Positions 16,716 through 26,634 of a DNA stretch of 64,000 bases are shown here, piece after piece; position 1 is the first letter of the stretch, and each line of letters opens with the position of its first letter. The translations under genes were made by a program, and so were the position numbers. Source of the stretch: Alphaproteobacteria bacterium UBA6038 (lineage in GTDB: Bacteria; Pseudomonadota; Alphaproteobacteria; Micropepsales; Micropepsaceae); contig DIZC01000104.1 in assembly GCA_002429315.1 (NCBI GenBank), forward strand, positions 27,071 to 91,070, read 5' to 3'. The notes under the pieces are model-generated. The model worked only from the letters and a program-made list of their open reading frames with translations, searched no databases and had not been told where the DNA came from.

Positions 16716-18257
16716 TTAGACGCCGACGCTGCTTGCGATTCCCCGGGCGTTTTCGCCCTCGGCAAACTGTGCGGCCTCGTCGGCGGCCGCGAACAGCGCC
16801 TTCGCCTTGTTCACGCTCTCCTGATATTCCGCTTCAGGCACGCTGTCGGCCACGATGCCGCCTCCCGCCTGCACGTACATCGTTCCGTCTTTGATAAGCG
16901 CAGTGCGCAAAACGATGCAGGTGTCCATCGAACCGTCGGCGGCAAAATAACCGACGGCACCTGCGTACACGGCGCCGCGCTTTTCCTTCTCCAACTCATC
17001 GATGATCTGCATGGCGCGGATTTTCGGCGCGCCGGACAGCGTGCCGGCGGGCAAACCTGCCGCCAATGCGTCGACCGCGTCCAGCCCGTCGCGGATTTCG
17101 CCTTCGACGTTGGACACCAGGTGCATCACGTGGCTGTAGCGCTCGACGAAGAAGCTGTCGGTCACGTGAACGCTGCCCACTTTCGCGACCCGGCCGACGT
17201 CGTTGCGGCCCAGATCGAGCAGCATCAGGTGCTCCGCCTTCTCCTTGGGATCGTTCGCCAGTTCCTGCGCCAGTTCTGCATCCTCTGCGGCAGATTTTCC
17301 GCGCGGACGGGTGCCCGCGATCGGCCGAATTGTGACGATGCGATCGCGGAGTCGCACCAAAATCTCCGGACTCGATCCCACGATGGAGAAGCTGGGGAAG
17401 GCGAGGTGATACAGGAATGGAGACGGATTGAGCCGGCGCAAGGCCCGGTAGAGGGAGAACGCGGGCAACGTGAACGGCCGCCGAAATCGTTGACTTGGCA
17501 CCACCTGGAAAACGTCACCGGCACGGATGTACGCCTTCGCTCGCTCCACCATAGCAAGGTAATCTGTCCGACTGGTGTTCGATCGCACGGCATCGCCTGC
17601 AACCGCGCCAGCCGTCGTCACGGCGGTGCGCGGAACGACGCGGCTGAGATCGTCGGTCACGTCATTCAGCCGCTCGCAGGCTCGCGCATAGGCGGCCCGC
17701 GCGTCCAAGCCAGCTTGCGGCCACACTGGCGTCACTACGGTGATCTCGTCGCGCACATTGTCGAAGACGGCGGTAACGGTTGGGCGGATCAGAACAGCAT
17801 CCGGAATGCCGAGCGCGTCGGGAGGTGGCTCGCCCAGCCGCTCGATCAACCGCACCATGTCGTAACCGAGATAGCCGAACAGGCCCACCGCCATTGGCGG
17901 CAGATGAGGCGGCAGCATCATGCGCGTGGCGTCTACCAGGGAACGCAGGGACTGCAGCGGCGGCTCTCCGGCAGGCCCGAACGACTCCCCCGCGCTGCGC
18001 TCATTGCGGTTGATCTCGGCCTGACCGCCGCGGCAGCGCCAGATCAAATCTGGTTTCAGGCCGACGATGGAATAGCGCCCGCGGCTTTCGCCCCCTTGCA
18101 CGCTCTCGAAGAGGAAAGCATTGTCCCGCCCTTCGCACAGTTTCAGAAAAACCGAAACCGGCGTCTCGAGATCGCCTATCGATCGCCGATAAATCGGCTG
18201 AGGCCGGTTGGAATCGTAGAGCCGGGCGAAGGTCGCAAAGTCCGGCTCAATGGGCAT
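16716..18257 (-). CDS. trpE: Anthranilate synthase component I
   Basis: Chorismate-utilising subunit that makes anthranilate with ammonia from TrpG. 513 residues, normal length. N-terminal domain with the region that usually carries tryptophan feedback sensing (LLESVQGGE-type block reads FLFESVQGGESRGRYS), and the C-terminal chorismate-binding domain with IRPIAGTRPRG, LLDLGRNDVGRV and GTLSGAPKIRAM. Starts 4 bases after ppiD stops, so both are one transcript. trpG is not adjacent as it usually is. Confidence 0.97.
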   Translation of the reverse strand: MPIEPDFATFARLYDSNRPQPIYRRSIGDLETPVSVFLKLCEGRDNAFLFESVQGGESRGRYSIVGLKPDLIWRCRGGQAEINRNERSAGESFGPAGEPPLQSLRSLVDATRMMLPPHLPPMAVGLFGYLGYDMVRLIERLGEPPPDALGIPDAVLIRPTVTAVFDNVRDEITVVTPVWPQAGLDARAAYARACERLNDVTDDLSRVVPRTAVTTAGAVAGDAVRSNTSRTDYLAMVERAKAYIRAGDVFQVVPSQRFRRPFTLPAFSLYRALRRLNPSPFLYHLAFPSFSIVGSSPEILVRLRDRIVTIRPIAGTRPRGKSAAEDAELAQELANDPKEKAEHLMLLDLGRNDVGRVAKVGSVHVTDSFFVERYSHVMHLVSNVEGEIRDGLDAVDALAAGLPAGTLSGAPKIRAMQIIDELEKEKRGAVYAGAVGYFAADGSMDTCIVLRTALIKDGTMYVQAGGGIVADSVPEAEYQESVNKAKALFAAADEAAQFAEGENARGIASSVGV

Positions 18258-18261
18258 TCCG

Positions 18262-20148
18262 TTACGAGCCCTCGCCAGTCAGCCGGTCGACCGCTTGCTG
18301 GTTGATGGAGACGCCTTCCTTCGTGCGGGCCGCAGTGGCGATGGTGCTGGAGAGATCCTCGCCAGCTTGCTGGCCCACCTGTCCTGCGAACCGCCTCAGA
18401 TTCGGGCCCAGCAAGGCCATGGCGGGCGGGTGCTCCACGGCGGTCACCCGGGCGACGATGTAGCTGCTACCGTCCTTGGTCGGCCCATAAACGGCTTGGC
18501 CCGCGGGCACGCTGAAGATTTTGACCAGCAATGCACGAGGAAATGGCCCTTTCTCGGGTTCAGCATTGGCGGGGCGGCGCACTGGACCGCTGGTCTGCAC
18601 GGCGGCGCCGATGGAAGCGGCCGCGGCTGCCAGGCTCTTTTGCGCCGTCGCTTTGGCGGCGATCTGCTTAGCGGCCGCCTCCAAGCGCTTTGCGGTCTGC
18701 TCCTTCTGCCAGGCGGCCGTTACCTCCGCGCGGATGGCATTGAGCGATTTCAGCTTGGGTGGGCGAACACCGTCCACTTTGACCACGTATGTGGTGCCGG
18801 ATTTCGCCTGGAAGGGATCCCCTTCTTCGCCCACTTCCGCCTTGAACATCTGCGCCAGCAACTCGGGATCGGTCGGGATTTGCGCCTTCGTGCCCTCAGG
18901 CGTGTCGCCGTGCGCGTCGATGGCGGGCACATGGCCCACGTGCATCCCGGATTTGATGGCCGCCTGGGTAATGTTTTCGCCGCGGCTGTTTTCGTCGATG
19001 TACTGATTGGCGACATCGGAAATCTTGGACCCGGCCAGCTCTGCGGCGATCTGCTTGCGGAGGTCCTCCTTGACGTCGGCAAAGGTCTTGCTCGTTCCGG
19101 GTGTGATGCTGACTACGTGAATGAGAGCGTAGCCAACCGGCGCTTTCAATGGCTGCGTGACGGCGCCCTGCGGCAGCGCGAACACGGCCGAAGCACGGTC
19201 GCCCAGGTCCGCCTTGGTGAGCGTGCCGATCTGGATATCGGAGGAGCCGAGACCGCGCTGCTTGGCAAGATCGGCAAAGCTCGTTCCTGAGTCGATTTTT
19301 GCGCGCGCGGCTCGGGCGGACGCGAGGTCCGGAAACGTGATCTGCTCCAGTTCCCGCTTTTCGGGAACGATGTACTGCGATTTCTGAACCTCGTACTGCT
19401 GCTTCAGCTGAGCGTCGGTGACCTGGATCTTGCTCGCCACATCCTGCGGCGACACCCAGGCGAAGGTGACCTCGCGATATTCAGGCGTGCTGAACGGTTC
19501 CGGATGCGCTTTCATGTACGCTTGCAGTGCGGCGTCGTCCGGCGTGGGAGCCGGGCCCGCTGCGCTTGCCGGCAATGTGATGTACTCCGCGGCGCGAATT
19601 TCGTTCAGGTAATTGAAAAAAGCTCTGGCGTAGCCGGGCGGCAATTCCAGACCAGCCCCCGCGGCGCCAAGGAATTGATCGCGCTCAAGCGCGCCCCGCA
19701 CGTAATCGATGAAGCCCTGCTCGGTAAAACCCGCTTGGTCGATGATGCGCAGAAACGCCCCGTGATCGAACGTCCCCAGTGGCCCGACGAAGTTGGGGAT
19801 GGCGCGAATCCTTGCTGAGACTGTATCGTCGGTGGCGGTGATGCCATAGCGCTGCATGTAGGAATCGACCGCGGTTTGGTTGATAAGGCCGTCCAGCACC
19901 TGGTGCGCATAGGCGCGGGCCTGCGCTGGCTTGAGCACACCCTGGCGCGACGCCAACCGGGTCGCGTTGCGATAATCGCGCTGGAACAGATCGATCGGGA
20001 TTTTCTCGCCGCCCACCGTGGCCACGCTGGTATCGGTGTTGCCGCGGAAAATATCTGCGATGCCCCATACCCCGAAGCTGAGCGCCAGTACGCCAAGAAA
20101 TAGCGAAGCCACCCAGGACTTGGTGTATTTGCGCATCTGTTGAAGCAT
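18262..20148 (-). CDS. ppiD: PpiD/SurA-like membrane-anchored peptidyl-prolyl isomerase
   Basis: Periplasmic folding factor with one N-terminal membrane anchor (WVASLFLGVLALSFGVWGI, about 12-30), then a SurA_N-type chaperone domain, a parvulin-like PpiC domain (about 265-360) and a helical C-terminal region. 628 residues, typical of PpiD. Sits upstream of trpE with a 4-base gap, an arrangement common in Alphaproteobacteria. Whether the parvulin domain is active cannot be judged by eye; many PpiD parvulin domains are inactive. Confidence 0.93.
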   Translation of the reverse strand: MLQQMRKYTKSWVASLFLGVLALSFGVWGIADIFRGNTDTSVATVGGEKIPIDLFQRDYRNATRLASRQGVLKPAQARAYAHQVLDGLINQTAVDSYMQRYGITATDDTVSARIRAIPNFVGPLGTFDHGAFLRIIDQAGFTEQGFIDYVRGALERDQFLGAAGAGLELPPGYARAFFNYLNEIRAAEYITLPASAAGPAPTPDDAALQAYMKAHPEPFSTPEYREVTFAWVSPQDVASKIQVTDAQLKQQYEVQKSQYIVPEKRELEQITFPDLASARAARAKIDSGTSFADLAKQRGLGSSDIQIGTLTKADLGDRASAVFALPQGAVTQPLKAPVGYALIHVVSITPGTSKTFADVKEDLRKQIAAELAGSKISDVANQYIDENSRGENITQAAIKSGMHVGHVPAIDAHGDTPEGTKAQIPTDPELLAQMFKAEVGEEGDPFQAKSGTTYVVKVDGVRPPKLKSLNAIRAEVTAAWQKEQTAKRLEAAAKQIAAKATAQKSLAAAAASIGAAVQTSGPVRRPANAEPEKGPFPRALLVKIFSVPAGQAVYGPTKDGSSYIVARVTAVEHPPAMALLGPNLRRFAGQVGQQAGEDLSSTIATAARTKEGVSINQQAVDRLTGEGS

Positions 20149-20262
20149 GGCGAACCTTTGCGTGGCCGGAGAAGCGGCGGATCATAAAGGGTTCGCTTGC
20201 GAAGGCCAACGCTCTGAAGGGATGGCTTTACGGCTGTATCGGCAGCCAATCCTAGCGCTGGA

Positions 20263-20586
20263 TCACGGCATCGGTATCTGCAGGGATTTCGGTTGCCAGT
20301 AGAAACGGTAGCCCGGCACCTTGGCGCCGGCTTCGAGATCCTGGGGCAGCTCTTCCTTTTTCCGCCGCAACGGCAAGACGCGGGAATCGGCAGGGGCTTC
20401 GGTCTTGTAGGTGTGACCCGGCGGCAAGTCGCGCTCGAAAACCCCCGCCCACTTCCGCTCCCATGCGGCACGCCGATCGGCGTTCATCGAATCGGCCCAG
20501 GCATTCCGGGATGCCCAGAATTCTTCCACGATCGCTGCGCGCTCCACCTCCGTCAGCGTGCCGTTTTGGTTGGCCAAGGTGTGCAT
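20263..20586 (-). CDS. Small unknown protein
   Basis: 107 residues, no family recognised. Charged and soluble, rich in Trp and Arg in the middle (RRAAWERKWAGVFERDL) and ending in a basic proline-containing tail; no signal peptide or membrane segment. Starts 77 bases from the divergent tpiA and ends 114 bases before ppiD, on the ppiD strand, so it could be the first gene of a ppiD-trpE transcript. Codon usage looks coding. Confidence 0.65.
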   Translation of the reverse strand: MHTLANQNGTLTEVERAAIVEEFWASRNAWADSMNADRRAAWERKWAGVFERDLPPGHTYKTEAPADSRVLPLRRKKEELPQDLEAGAKVPGYRFYWQPKSLQIPMP

Positions 20587-20663
20587 GCCATTGCCCCTAT
20601 CTGTCTTATTATGTACTCGAATCGCAAAGTTTCAACAGAAGATCTTGGCTAGTCGTTAATGCT

Positions 20664-21413
20664 ATGCGCCAGCTGATTGCCGGCAACTGGAAGATGAACG
20701 GGATTTCGGCCGCTTTGGCGGACATCGAAACGATTTCCGAAATTGCCGCCACCAGCGCGCCGGACGCCGATATTCTCATTTGCCCCCCCGCGACGCTTAT
20801 CTGGCGCGCAGCACAGACGGCGGCCGGGCGAATCGGGATCGGCGGACAGGATTGCCACCCGGAAATTTCCGGTGCGTTCACCGGGGACATTAGCGCTGAG
20901 ATGTTGCGCGACGCCGGGGCCACTGCCGTGATCGTGGGACATTCCGAGCGGCGCCAGCTCCATGGCGAAAGCAACAGTTTCGTTTCGGCCAAGGCATCCG
21001 CGGCGTGGCGCGCCGGCTTGCTTGCGATCATATGCGTGGGAGAGACGGAAGCCGAGCGGGCGTCCGGCGATCATCTCGGCGTCTGCAAGGACCAGCTCTC
21101 CGGCAGCGTGCCGGACGGCGCGGATTCGACCAACACGGTCGTCGCGTACGAGCCTGTTTGGGCAATCGGGACAGGCAAAACGCCAACCATGGACGATATC
21201 GGCTCCATGCACGCCCATATCCGCCGATGCCTGACGGCGCGGTTTGGGAGTGAAAGCAACGCGATCCGAATTCTTTATGGGGGCTCGGTAAAACCCACGA
21301 ACGCGCGGGAAATCCTCGCAGTGCCCGAGGTCGGCGGCGCACTGGTGGGTGGCGCAAGCCTGAAAGCCGAGGAGTTTCACCGGATTTTCTCCGCCGTGCC
21401 GCCCCGAGGCTGA
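20664..21413 (+). CDS. tpiA: Triosephosphate isomerase
   Basis: Interconverts dihydroxyacetone phosphate and glyceraldehyde 3-phosphate in glycolysis. 249 residues. AGNWKMNG (catalytic Lys), VGHSERR (His) and AYEPVWAIGTGKT (Glu) are intact, with YGGSVKP and GGALVGGASL at the phosphate-binding end. Start MRQLIAGNWK is the family start. Divergent from the 107-residue gene; the normal downstream gene secG is displaced by a secreted protein gene. Confidence 0.97.
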   Translation: MRQLIAGNWKMNGISAALADIETISEIAATSAPDADILICPPATLIWRAAQTAAGRIGIGGQDCHPEISGAFTGDISAEMLRDAGATAVIVGHSERRQLHGESNSFVSAKASAAWRAGLLAIICVGETEAERASGDHLGVCKDQLSGSVPDGADSTNTVVAYEPVWAIGTGKTPTMDDIGSMHAHIRRCLTARFGSESNAIRILYGGSVKPTNAREILAVPEVGGALVGGASLKAEEFHRIFSAVPPRG

Positions 21414-21505
21414 GCGCCCGACCGTGCCGATTGCTTCGCGGCCCACGATTTGACATGCTGTTTGCTGTGGTGCGGGAGCGTCCGCTCGCTTGCGGGGGAA
21501 GAGAC

Positions 21506-22195
21506 ATGATCCGACAGCTTTCTATTGCACTTGCCGCTATAGGGCTTGCCGGGACCGCGGCTCAGGCGGGACCGCTTTCGGGGCCGCAAGGTCCCAGCGG
21601 CGTCGTGGTCAACAAGGAGTCCGGTGTTGTCGTCGCAACCAGCCCAAGAATGGATGGAGCAGGGCAGATCGCCCCGACTTTGCCGCCCCGGGTGACCACC
21701 ATCGCCGGCAATCTGGCGAAGAAGTACAAAAAAGGAAGTTACATCTGTTGCTATGGCTACGACGTAAGAGGCCCAACCTCCGGCTTTGGGCAACAATGGC
21801 TCGGCGTGCCGTTTACACCGGCGGCCAACTTTACGATTACGGCAATAGAGGTTCCCATCAGCTACGAGACTGGGACCAATAAATTCGTTATCACCTTGAA
21901 CCATGACAGCGGCGGTGTTCCTGGCACTCAAATGGCCGCATTTACGGTTACGAATGTGCCCGCATTCCCGACCTGCTGTGCGCTTGCGACGGTGAGCCCA
22001 AACAGCGTCTCCGTCACCGGCGGGCAGCATTACTGGATAACCGTTCAGACCAGCAGCACGGGACAAAGCGCCAGGGGCGCCTGGAACGCGAACGACACGG
22101 ACCAGACCGATGCCCAAAGCGTGGCCGCGAATTCCGGCACCTGGGGCACGGCGAGCTTGACGCCAGGATTGGCGTTTGCGGTGTTCGGCAACTAA
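21506..22195 (+). CDS. Secreted protein of unknown function, choice-of-anchor-like
   Basis: 229 residues starting MIRQLSIALA after a clear GGGGGAAGAG ribosome-binding site. Signal peptide IALAAIGLAGTAAQA then a mature, Ser/Thr/Gly-rich all-beta chain. The stretch FTPAANFTITAIEVPI and later GGQHYWITVQ resemble choice-of-anchor R type domains of exported proteins, tentatively. A CC pair occurs twice. It lies between tpiA and secG, which are usually neighbours, so it is probably a lineage-specific insertion. Confidence 0.75.
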   Translation: MIRQLSIALAAIGLAGTAAQAGPLSGPQGPSGVVVNKESGVVVATSPRMDGAGQIAPTLPPRVTTIAGNLAKKYKKGSYICCYGYDVRGPTSGFGQQWLGVPFTPAANFTITAIEVPISYETGTNKFVITLNHDSGGVPGTQMAAFTVTNVPAFPTCCALATVSPNSVSVTGGQHYWITVQTSSTGQSARGAWNANDTDQTDAQSVAANSGTWGTASLTPGLAFAVFGN

Positions 22196-22339
22196 AGCGA
22201 TGTCAGGCCGGCGGTCTAAATGACATTCGGCCGAGTTTCGCCGTATCGCGCGCAATTGGCCGAACACATATTGCGCGGAGCAGGCCTTCTCACTATGTCA
22301 GAGGTTCCGGCCACATCCCTTCGCGTCAGTGGATAGTTC

Positions 22340-22705
22340 ATGCAAACGCTGCTCATCATCATTCAGCTGATCGTTTCCATAGCCCTGATCGGCGTCGTCC
22401 TGCTGCAGCGGTCGGAAGGCGGCGCGCTTGGAATGGGCGGCGGCGGCTCTGGCCTTGGTGGCCTATTCAGTCCCCGCGGGGCCGCCGATGCACTGACCCG
22501 GACAACGGCCATTCTGGCGGCGGTGTTTTTTCTCGCCAGTCTTGCGCTGACTTTGCTCGCATTGCACGGGCGTCCCGAATCGAAATCGATTCTGGAGCAG
22601 CAGATTTCGCCGGCCAAAATCCAGCCCTTCATGCTCCCCAAGCGCGCGCCGCAGCCCGTCAGACCGGCCACGCCGCAGGCGCCGCAGGTGCCGACCCCAC
22701 ACTGA
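22340..22705 (+). CDS. secG: SecG protein-export subunit
   Basis: Small subunit of the SecYEG translocon. 121 residues with two membrane helices (about 3-21 and 55-74) separated by the typical glycine-rich loop GALGMGGGGSGLGGLFSPRG, and a variable proline-rich C-terminal tail. Located between tpiA and pyrG, the usual alphaproteobacterial context. Confidence 0.95.
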   Translation: MQTLLIIIQLIVSIALIGVVLLQRSEGGALGMGGGGSGLGGLFSPRGAADALTRTTAILAAVFFLASLALTLLALHGRPESKSILEQQISPAKIQPFMLPKRAPQPVRPATPQAPQVPTPH

Positions 22706-22820
22706 TATTACATCCAGGATCAGCGGTTTATCGCTACGTGCCCACCCGCTTTGTGAATGTGTACTGCGTCATACATTTCGCGCTTGAGTGTGGGCGCGTG
22801 ATGCGCCATGTTGGCCTTCC

Positions 22821-24449
22821 ATGGCGCGGTTGATCTTCATCACCGGCGGCGTGGTCTCCTCCCTCGGGAAAGGTCTAGCCTCCGCGGCTCTCGGAGCCCT
22901 TTTGCAGGCGCGTGGCTATAGAGTGCGACTGCGCAAGCTCGATCCCTATCTCAACGTCGATCCGGGGACGATGTCGCCGTTCCAGCATGGCGAGGTTTAC
23001 GTCACCGATGACGGCGCGGAAACCGATCTCGATCTTGGCCATTACGAGCGCTTCACCGGCGTGCCGTCGTCGAAATCGGACAACATTACCTCCGGCCGCA
23101 TCTATCAGCAGGTGATCGAGAAGGAGCGGCGTGGCGAATATCTCGGCCGCACCGTCCAGGTCATCCCGCACGTCACCGACATGATCAAGGAGTTCGTCAT
23201 GTCAGGCGCCGATGACGTCGATTTCCTCCTTTGCGAGATCGGCGGCACGGTGGGCGATATCGAAGGCCTGCCGTTCTTCGAGGCCATTCGCCAGCTCGGC
23301 AACGAGCTCGGCCGCGACCGCACGTGTTTCATCCATCTGACGCTGGTGCCGTATATCGAAACTGCCGGCGAACTGAAGACCAAACCCACGCAGCATTCCG
23401 TGAAGGAATTACGCGGGATCGGCATCCAGCCAGATGTTCTCCTCTGCCGCTCGCATCATCCCATTCCCGATGAAGAGCGCCGCAAGATCGCGCTGTTCTG
23501 TAATGTGTCGCCGGCCTGCGTGATACCTGGCATCGACCTCTCTACGATCTACGAAGCGCCGATCCGATATCATGAGCAGGGCCTCGATACGCAGGTGCTG
23601 AAGGTGTTCGGCATTACCGATGCGCCGTCGCCGGATCTGTCCCGTTGGAACTGGGTGGTGGACCGCGTCAAGAACCCGGAAGGCGAAGTGAAGATTGCCG
23701 TCGTCGGCAAGTACATGCAGGTGAAGGATTCCTACAAATCCCTCAGCGAAGCGCTCACCCATGGTGGGCTCGCCAACAATGTACGCGTCGACATGGAATG
23801 GATCGACAGTGAGATCTTCGAGCGCGACGATGCTGCTGCGTTCCTGGAGAACGTCGACGGTATCCTCGTGCCGGGCGGGTTCGGCGAGCGCGGCACGCAA
23901 GGCAAAATCGAGGCAGTCAGGTTCGCGCGCGAGCGTGGTGTTCCATTCTTCGGTATTTGCTATGGCCTGCACATGGCGGTGATCGAAGCCGCGCGCGATC
24001 TTGCCGGCCTGGAAGGAGCCGGGACCACGGAGATCGGCCGGCCGCGCCACTCCGTGATCGGGCTCATGACGGAATGGACGAAGGACAACCGGACCGAGAC
24101 TCGCGCCGAAGGCGGCGATCTTGGCGGCACCATGCGGCTTGGCGCCTACCCGGCGATCCTGTCGCCTGGCAGTCGTGTGGCCGAGGTCTACGGTTCAACC
24201 GAAATCAGCGAGCGCCATCGCCATCGCTACGAAGTCAATGTCGGCTATGTGCGACAACTCGGCGAGCATGGTTTCGCGGTCTCGGGCTGGTCGCCGGATC
24301 GGCGGCTGCCCGAGATTATGGAGATCCCCGATCATCCATGGTTTATCGGCGTGCAATTCCATCCCGAGCTGAAATCGCGTCCGTTTGATCCACACCCCCT
24401 CTTCGCCTCGTTCGTTGCCGCCGCCGTGCGCCAGAGCCGGCTCGTGTGA
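22821..24449 (+). CDS. pyrG: CTP synthase
   Basis: Makes CTP from UTP, ATP and glutamine. 542 residues. N-terminal synthetase domain starting ARLIFITGGVVSSLGKG with DPYLNVDPGTM, and C-terminal glutaminase domain with GGFGERG, the Cys in GICYGLHM and the His/Glu in QFHPELKSRP. Start MARLIF is the family start; an upstream in-frame start at 22788 is not supported by similarity. Downstream the common kdsA/eno is replaced by a histidine kinase. Confidence 0.98.
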   Translation: MARLIFITGGVVSSLGKGLASAALGALLQARGYRVRLRKLDPYLNVDPGTMSPFQHGEVYVTDDGAETDLDLGHYERFTGVPSSKSDNITSGRIYQQVIEKERRGEYLGRTVQVIPHVTDMIKEFVMSGADDVDFLLCEIGGTVGDIEGLPFFEAIRQLGNELGRDRTCFIHLTLVPYIETAGELKTKPTQHSVKELRGIGIQPDVLLCRSHHPIPDEERRKIALFCNVSPACVIPGIDLSTIYEAPIRYHEQGLDTQVLKVFGITDAPSPDLSRWNWVVDRVKNPEGEVKIAVVGKYMQVKDSYKSLSEALTHGGLANNVRVDMEWIDSEIFERDDAAAFLENVDGILVPGGFGERGTQGKIEAVRFARERGVPFFGICYGLHMAVIEAARDLAGLEGAGTTEIGRPRHSVIGLMTEWTKDNRTETRAEGGDLGGTMRLGAYPAILSPGSRVAEVYGSTEISERHRHRYEVNVGYVRQLGEHGFAVSGWSPDRRLPEIMEIPDHPWFIGVQFHPELKSRPFDPHPLFASFVAAAVRQSRLV

Positions 24450-24563
24450 GCACCGGAATTCCGGGTCTGTTCCGGTATCAATGCAACCACCTTGGTGCTC
24501 TGACGCTGGATTCCGGCGCCGGATGGAACCGGACAGCCACTTTTGGCTTATTATTGCGCGAAA

Positions 24564-26552
24564 ATGGGGCGTTCAGGGAAGGACTCGGTGTCGAGCAGAA
24601 AAGCCGATCCATCGAAGCAGGCGGTGCCTCAAAAGGTTCTGGAAGAGCGGCAGTTTCGCGCGCTGATCCAGGGCGTGACCGACTACGCCATTTATCTCCT
24701 CGATTCAGACGGCGTGATCGTCAGTTGGAATGCTGGCGCCCGGCAGATTCTGGGTTATGAGGCCAGTGAGCTCCTAGATGAACCGTTCTCCCGCCTCTTC
24801 ACCAGCGAGGAGCGGCGAGCCGGTGTGCCGCGCCAGGCACTCCTGAGCGCCCGGCACGGCGACCGGTATGAGCAAGAGGGCTGGCGGGCACGCAAGGACG
24901 GCAGCCATCTGTGGGCAAACACCGTCATCGACGCCATTTGGGACGAAGATCAGGCCCTGATTGGCTACGCGTGCATCACGCGGGACGCCACCGAGAAACG
25001 CGCTGCCGAAGAGGCGCTGCGCGAGAGCGAGCGCCAGTTTCGGCTGCTCGTCGCCGGTGTCACGGACTACGCGATCTTTAGGCTCGATCCCAACGGTATC
25101 GTAAGCAGCTGGAACGCCGGCGCGGAGCGCATCAAGGGCTACAAGGCCGATGAGATCATCGGCCATCACTTCTCTCGCTTCTTTACCGACGTCGATCGGG
25201 GCAGCGGGACCCCGCTGCGCGCGCTGTACGCGGCCACCCAGGAGGGTCGTTTCGAGACAGAGGGGTGGCGGGTCCGCAAGGACGGATCGCTGTTCTGGGC
25301 CAACGCCATCATCGATGCCATTCGCGACGAAAACGGCAATCTGATCGGATTTGCGAAAATCACGCGCGATGTCACCGAGCGACGAGAGGCGCAACTGGCG
25401 CTGCAGCGCTCGCAGGAACAACTGGCCCAATCGCAGAGAATGGAAGCGCTGGGGCTTCTCACCGGCGGCATTGCGCACGACTTCAACAATTTGCTGATGA
25501 TCGTGGGAGGCCAGGCACAGCTCTTGAAGCGGCGGGCGACCGATCCCAAGGACCTGCGCTCTCTTGAAGCCATCGAAATGGCCACCGCAAACGGCGAGAA
25601 GCTGACGCGTCAGCTGCTCGCGTTTTCGCGGCGGCAGCAACTCAACCCCAAAGCCCTGGACTTGCGCGAGCGGCTGAGCGCATGCCGCGAACTGCTCGTC
25701 AGCAGCGTCGGCAACAAGGCTGAGCTGGAGTTTGAAATCGCCGAAGTTCTCTGGCCGGTCGAAATCGATCCGAACGAGCTGGAGCTGGCGCTGGTGAACC
25801 TGGTGGTCAATGCGCGCGACGCAATGCCGGGCGGCGGCAAGATCACCGTCGGGGCGCAGAATGTGCGCCTTCTAGGCGATGGCGAGCCGCCACTGAGGGG
25901 CGAATTCGTGGCACTTTCCGTGAGCGACACGGGCAACGGCATCGACCCAAAGGTCCTTCCGCGCATTTTCGAACCCTTCTTCACCACGAAGGAAGTTTCG
26001 AAAGGGACAGGCTTGGGCTTGTCGCAAGTTCACGGCTTCACGCATCAATCCGGCGGCGGGGTTTCAGCGCAGAGCGCGCTCGACATTGGCACGACAGTGA
26101 CGATGTATCTGCCGCGCTCGCACAAAGGTGTCGGAGAAGCAGAAGCCGAGGCGGAGCGGCACACCACGCCGGTGGGGACCGGTACTGTGCTGGTGGTGGA
26201 GGACAATCCGGAGGTGGCGAAGGTCAGTTCCATGCTCTTGGATCAAATCGGCTATAAGGTGATTGTCGTTGCAAATGCTGAAGCCGCCCTGCAGGCGCTC
26301 GCCGCCAACTCTGCGATCGACTTGGTCTTCAGCGATGTGGTTATGCCCGGCGAGGTGAACGGCACCGAACTCGCGACTCTCATCCGGCAGCGCTATCCTC
26401 ATCTGCCCATCCTGCTGACCAGCGGCTACAGCAATGCAGCGGAGGCGGCGGAAAAGCAGTTCCCCCTGCTGCGCAAGCCCTACCAGATCTCTGCTTTGGC
26501 AAATGCCGTCGGAGCGGTAAGGGCCACCGCCCCGCGCGCGGTGCGGTCATAG
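24564..26552 (+). CDS. Hybrid sensor histidine kinase, PAS-PAS-HisKA-HATPase-REC
   Basis: 662 residues, cytoplasmic, no membrane segment. Two closely similar PAS domains (about 25-140 and 150-265), each with SWNAGA, ITRDATEKR/ITRDVTERR, then HisKA with the phospho-acceptor His in GGIAHDFNNLL, HATPase_c (NLVVNARDAMPGGG, DTGNGIDP, GTGLGLS) and a C-terminal receiver domain (VVEDNP and FSDVVMPG, phospho-Asp in the latter). No DNA-binding domain or partner regulator is adjacent. ATG 24564 is preferred over a TTG 21 bases upstream. The signal is unknown. Confidence 0.93.
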   Translation: MGRSGKDSVSSRKADPSKQAVPQKVLEERQFRALIQGVTDYAIYLLDSDGVIVSWNAGARQILGYEASELLDEPFSRLFTSEERRAGVPRQALLSARHGDRYEQEGWRARKDGSHLWANTVIDAIWDEDQALIGYACITRDATEKRAAEEALRESERQFRLLVAGVTDYAIFRLDPNGIVSSWNAGAERIKGYKADEIIGHHFSRFFTDVDRGSGTPLRALYAATQEGRFETEGWRVRKDGSLFWANAIIDAIRDENGNLIGFAKITRDVTERREAQLALQRSQEQLAQSQRMEALGLLTGGIAHDFNNLLMIVGGQAQLLKRRATDPKDLRSLEAIEMATANGEKLTRQLLAFSRRQQLNPKALDLRERLSACRELLVSSVGNKAELEFEIAEVLWPVEIDPNELELALVNLVVNARDAMPGGGKITVGAQNVRLLGDGEPPLRGEFVALSVSDTGNGIDPKVLPRIFEPFFTTKEVSKGTGLGLSQVHGFTHQSGGGVSAQSALDIGTTVTMYLPRSHKGVGEAEAEAERHTTPVGTGTVLVVEDNPEVAKVSSMLLDQIGYKVIVVANAEAALQALAANSAIDLVFSDVVMPGEVNGTELATLIRQRYPHLPILLTSGYSNAAEAAEKQFPLLRKPYQISALANAVGAVRATAPRAVRS

Positions 26553-26634
26553 CCCTCCTCAACTGTCGGTAGCAGAATCAGGATCGAGCCCCGCAATAGC
26601 TACTTGTGGTTGCTGTGGCCGACCTGCTATTCAG

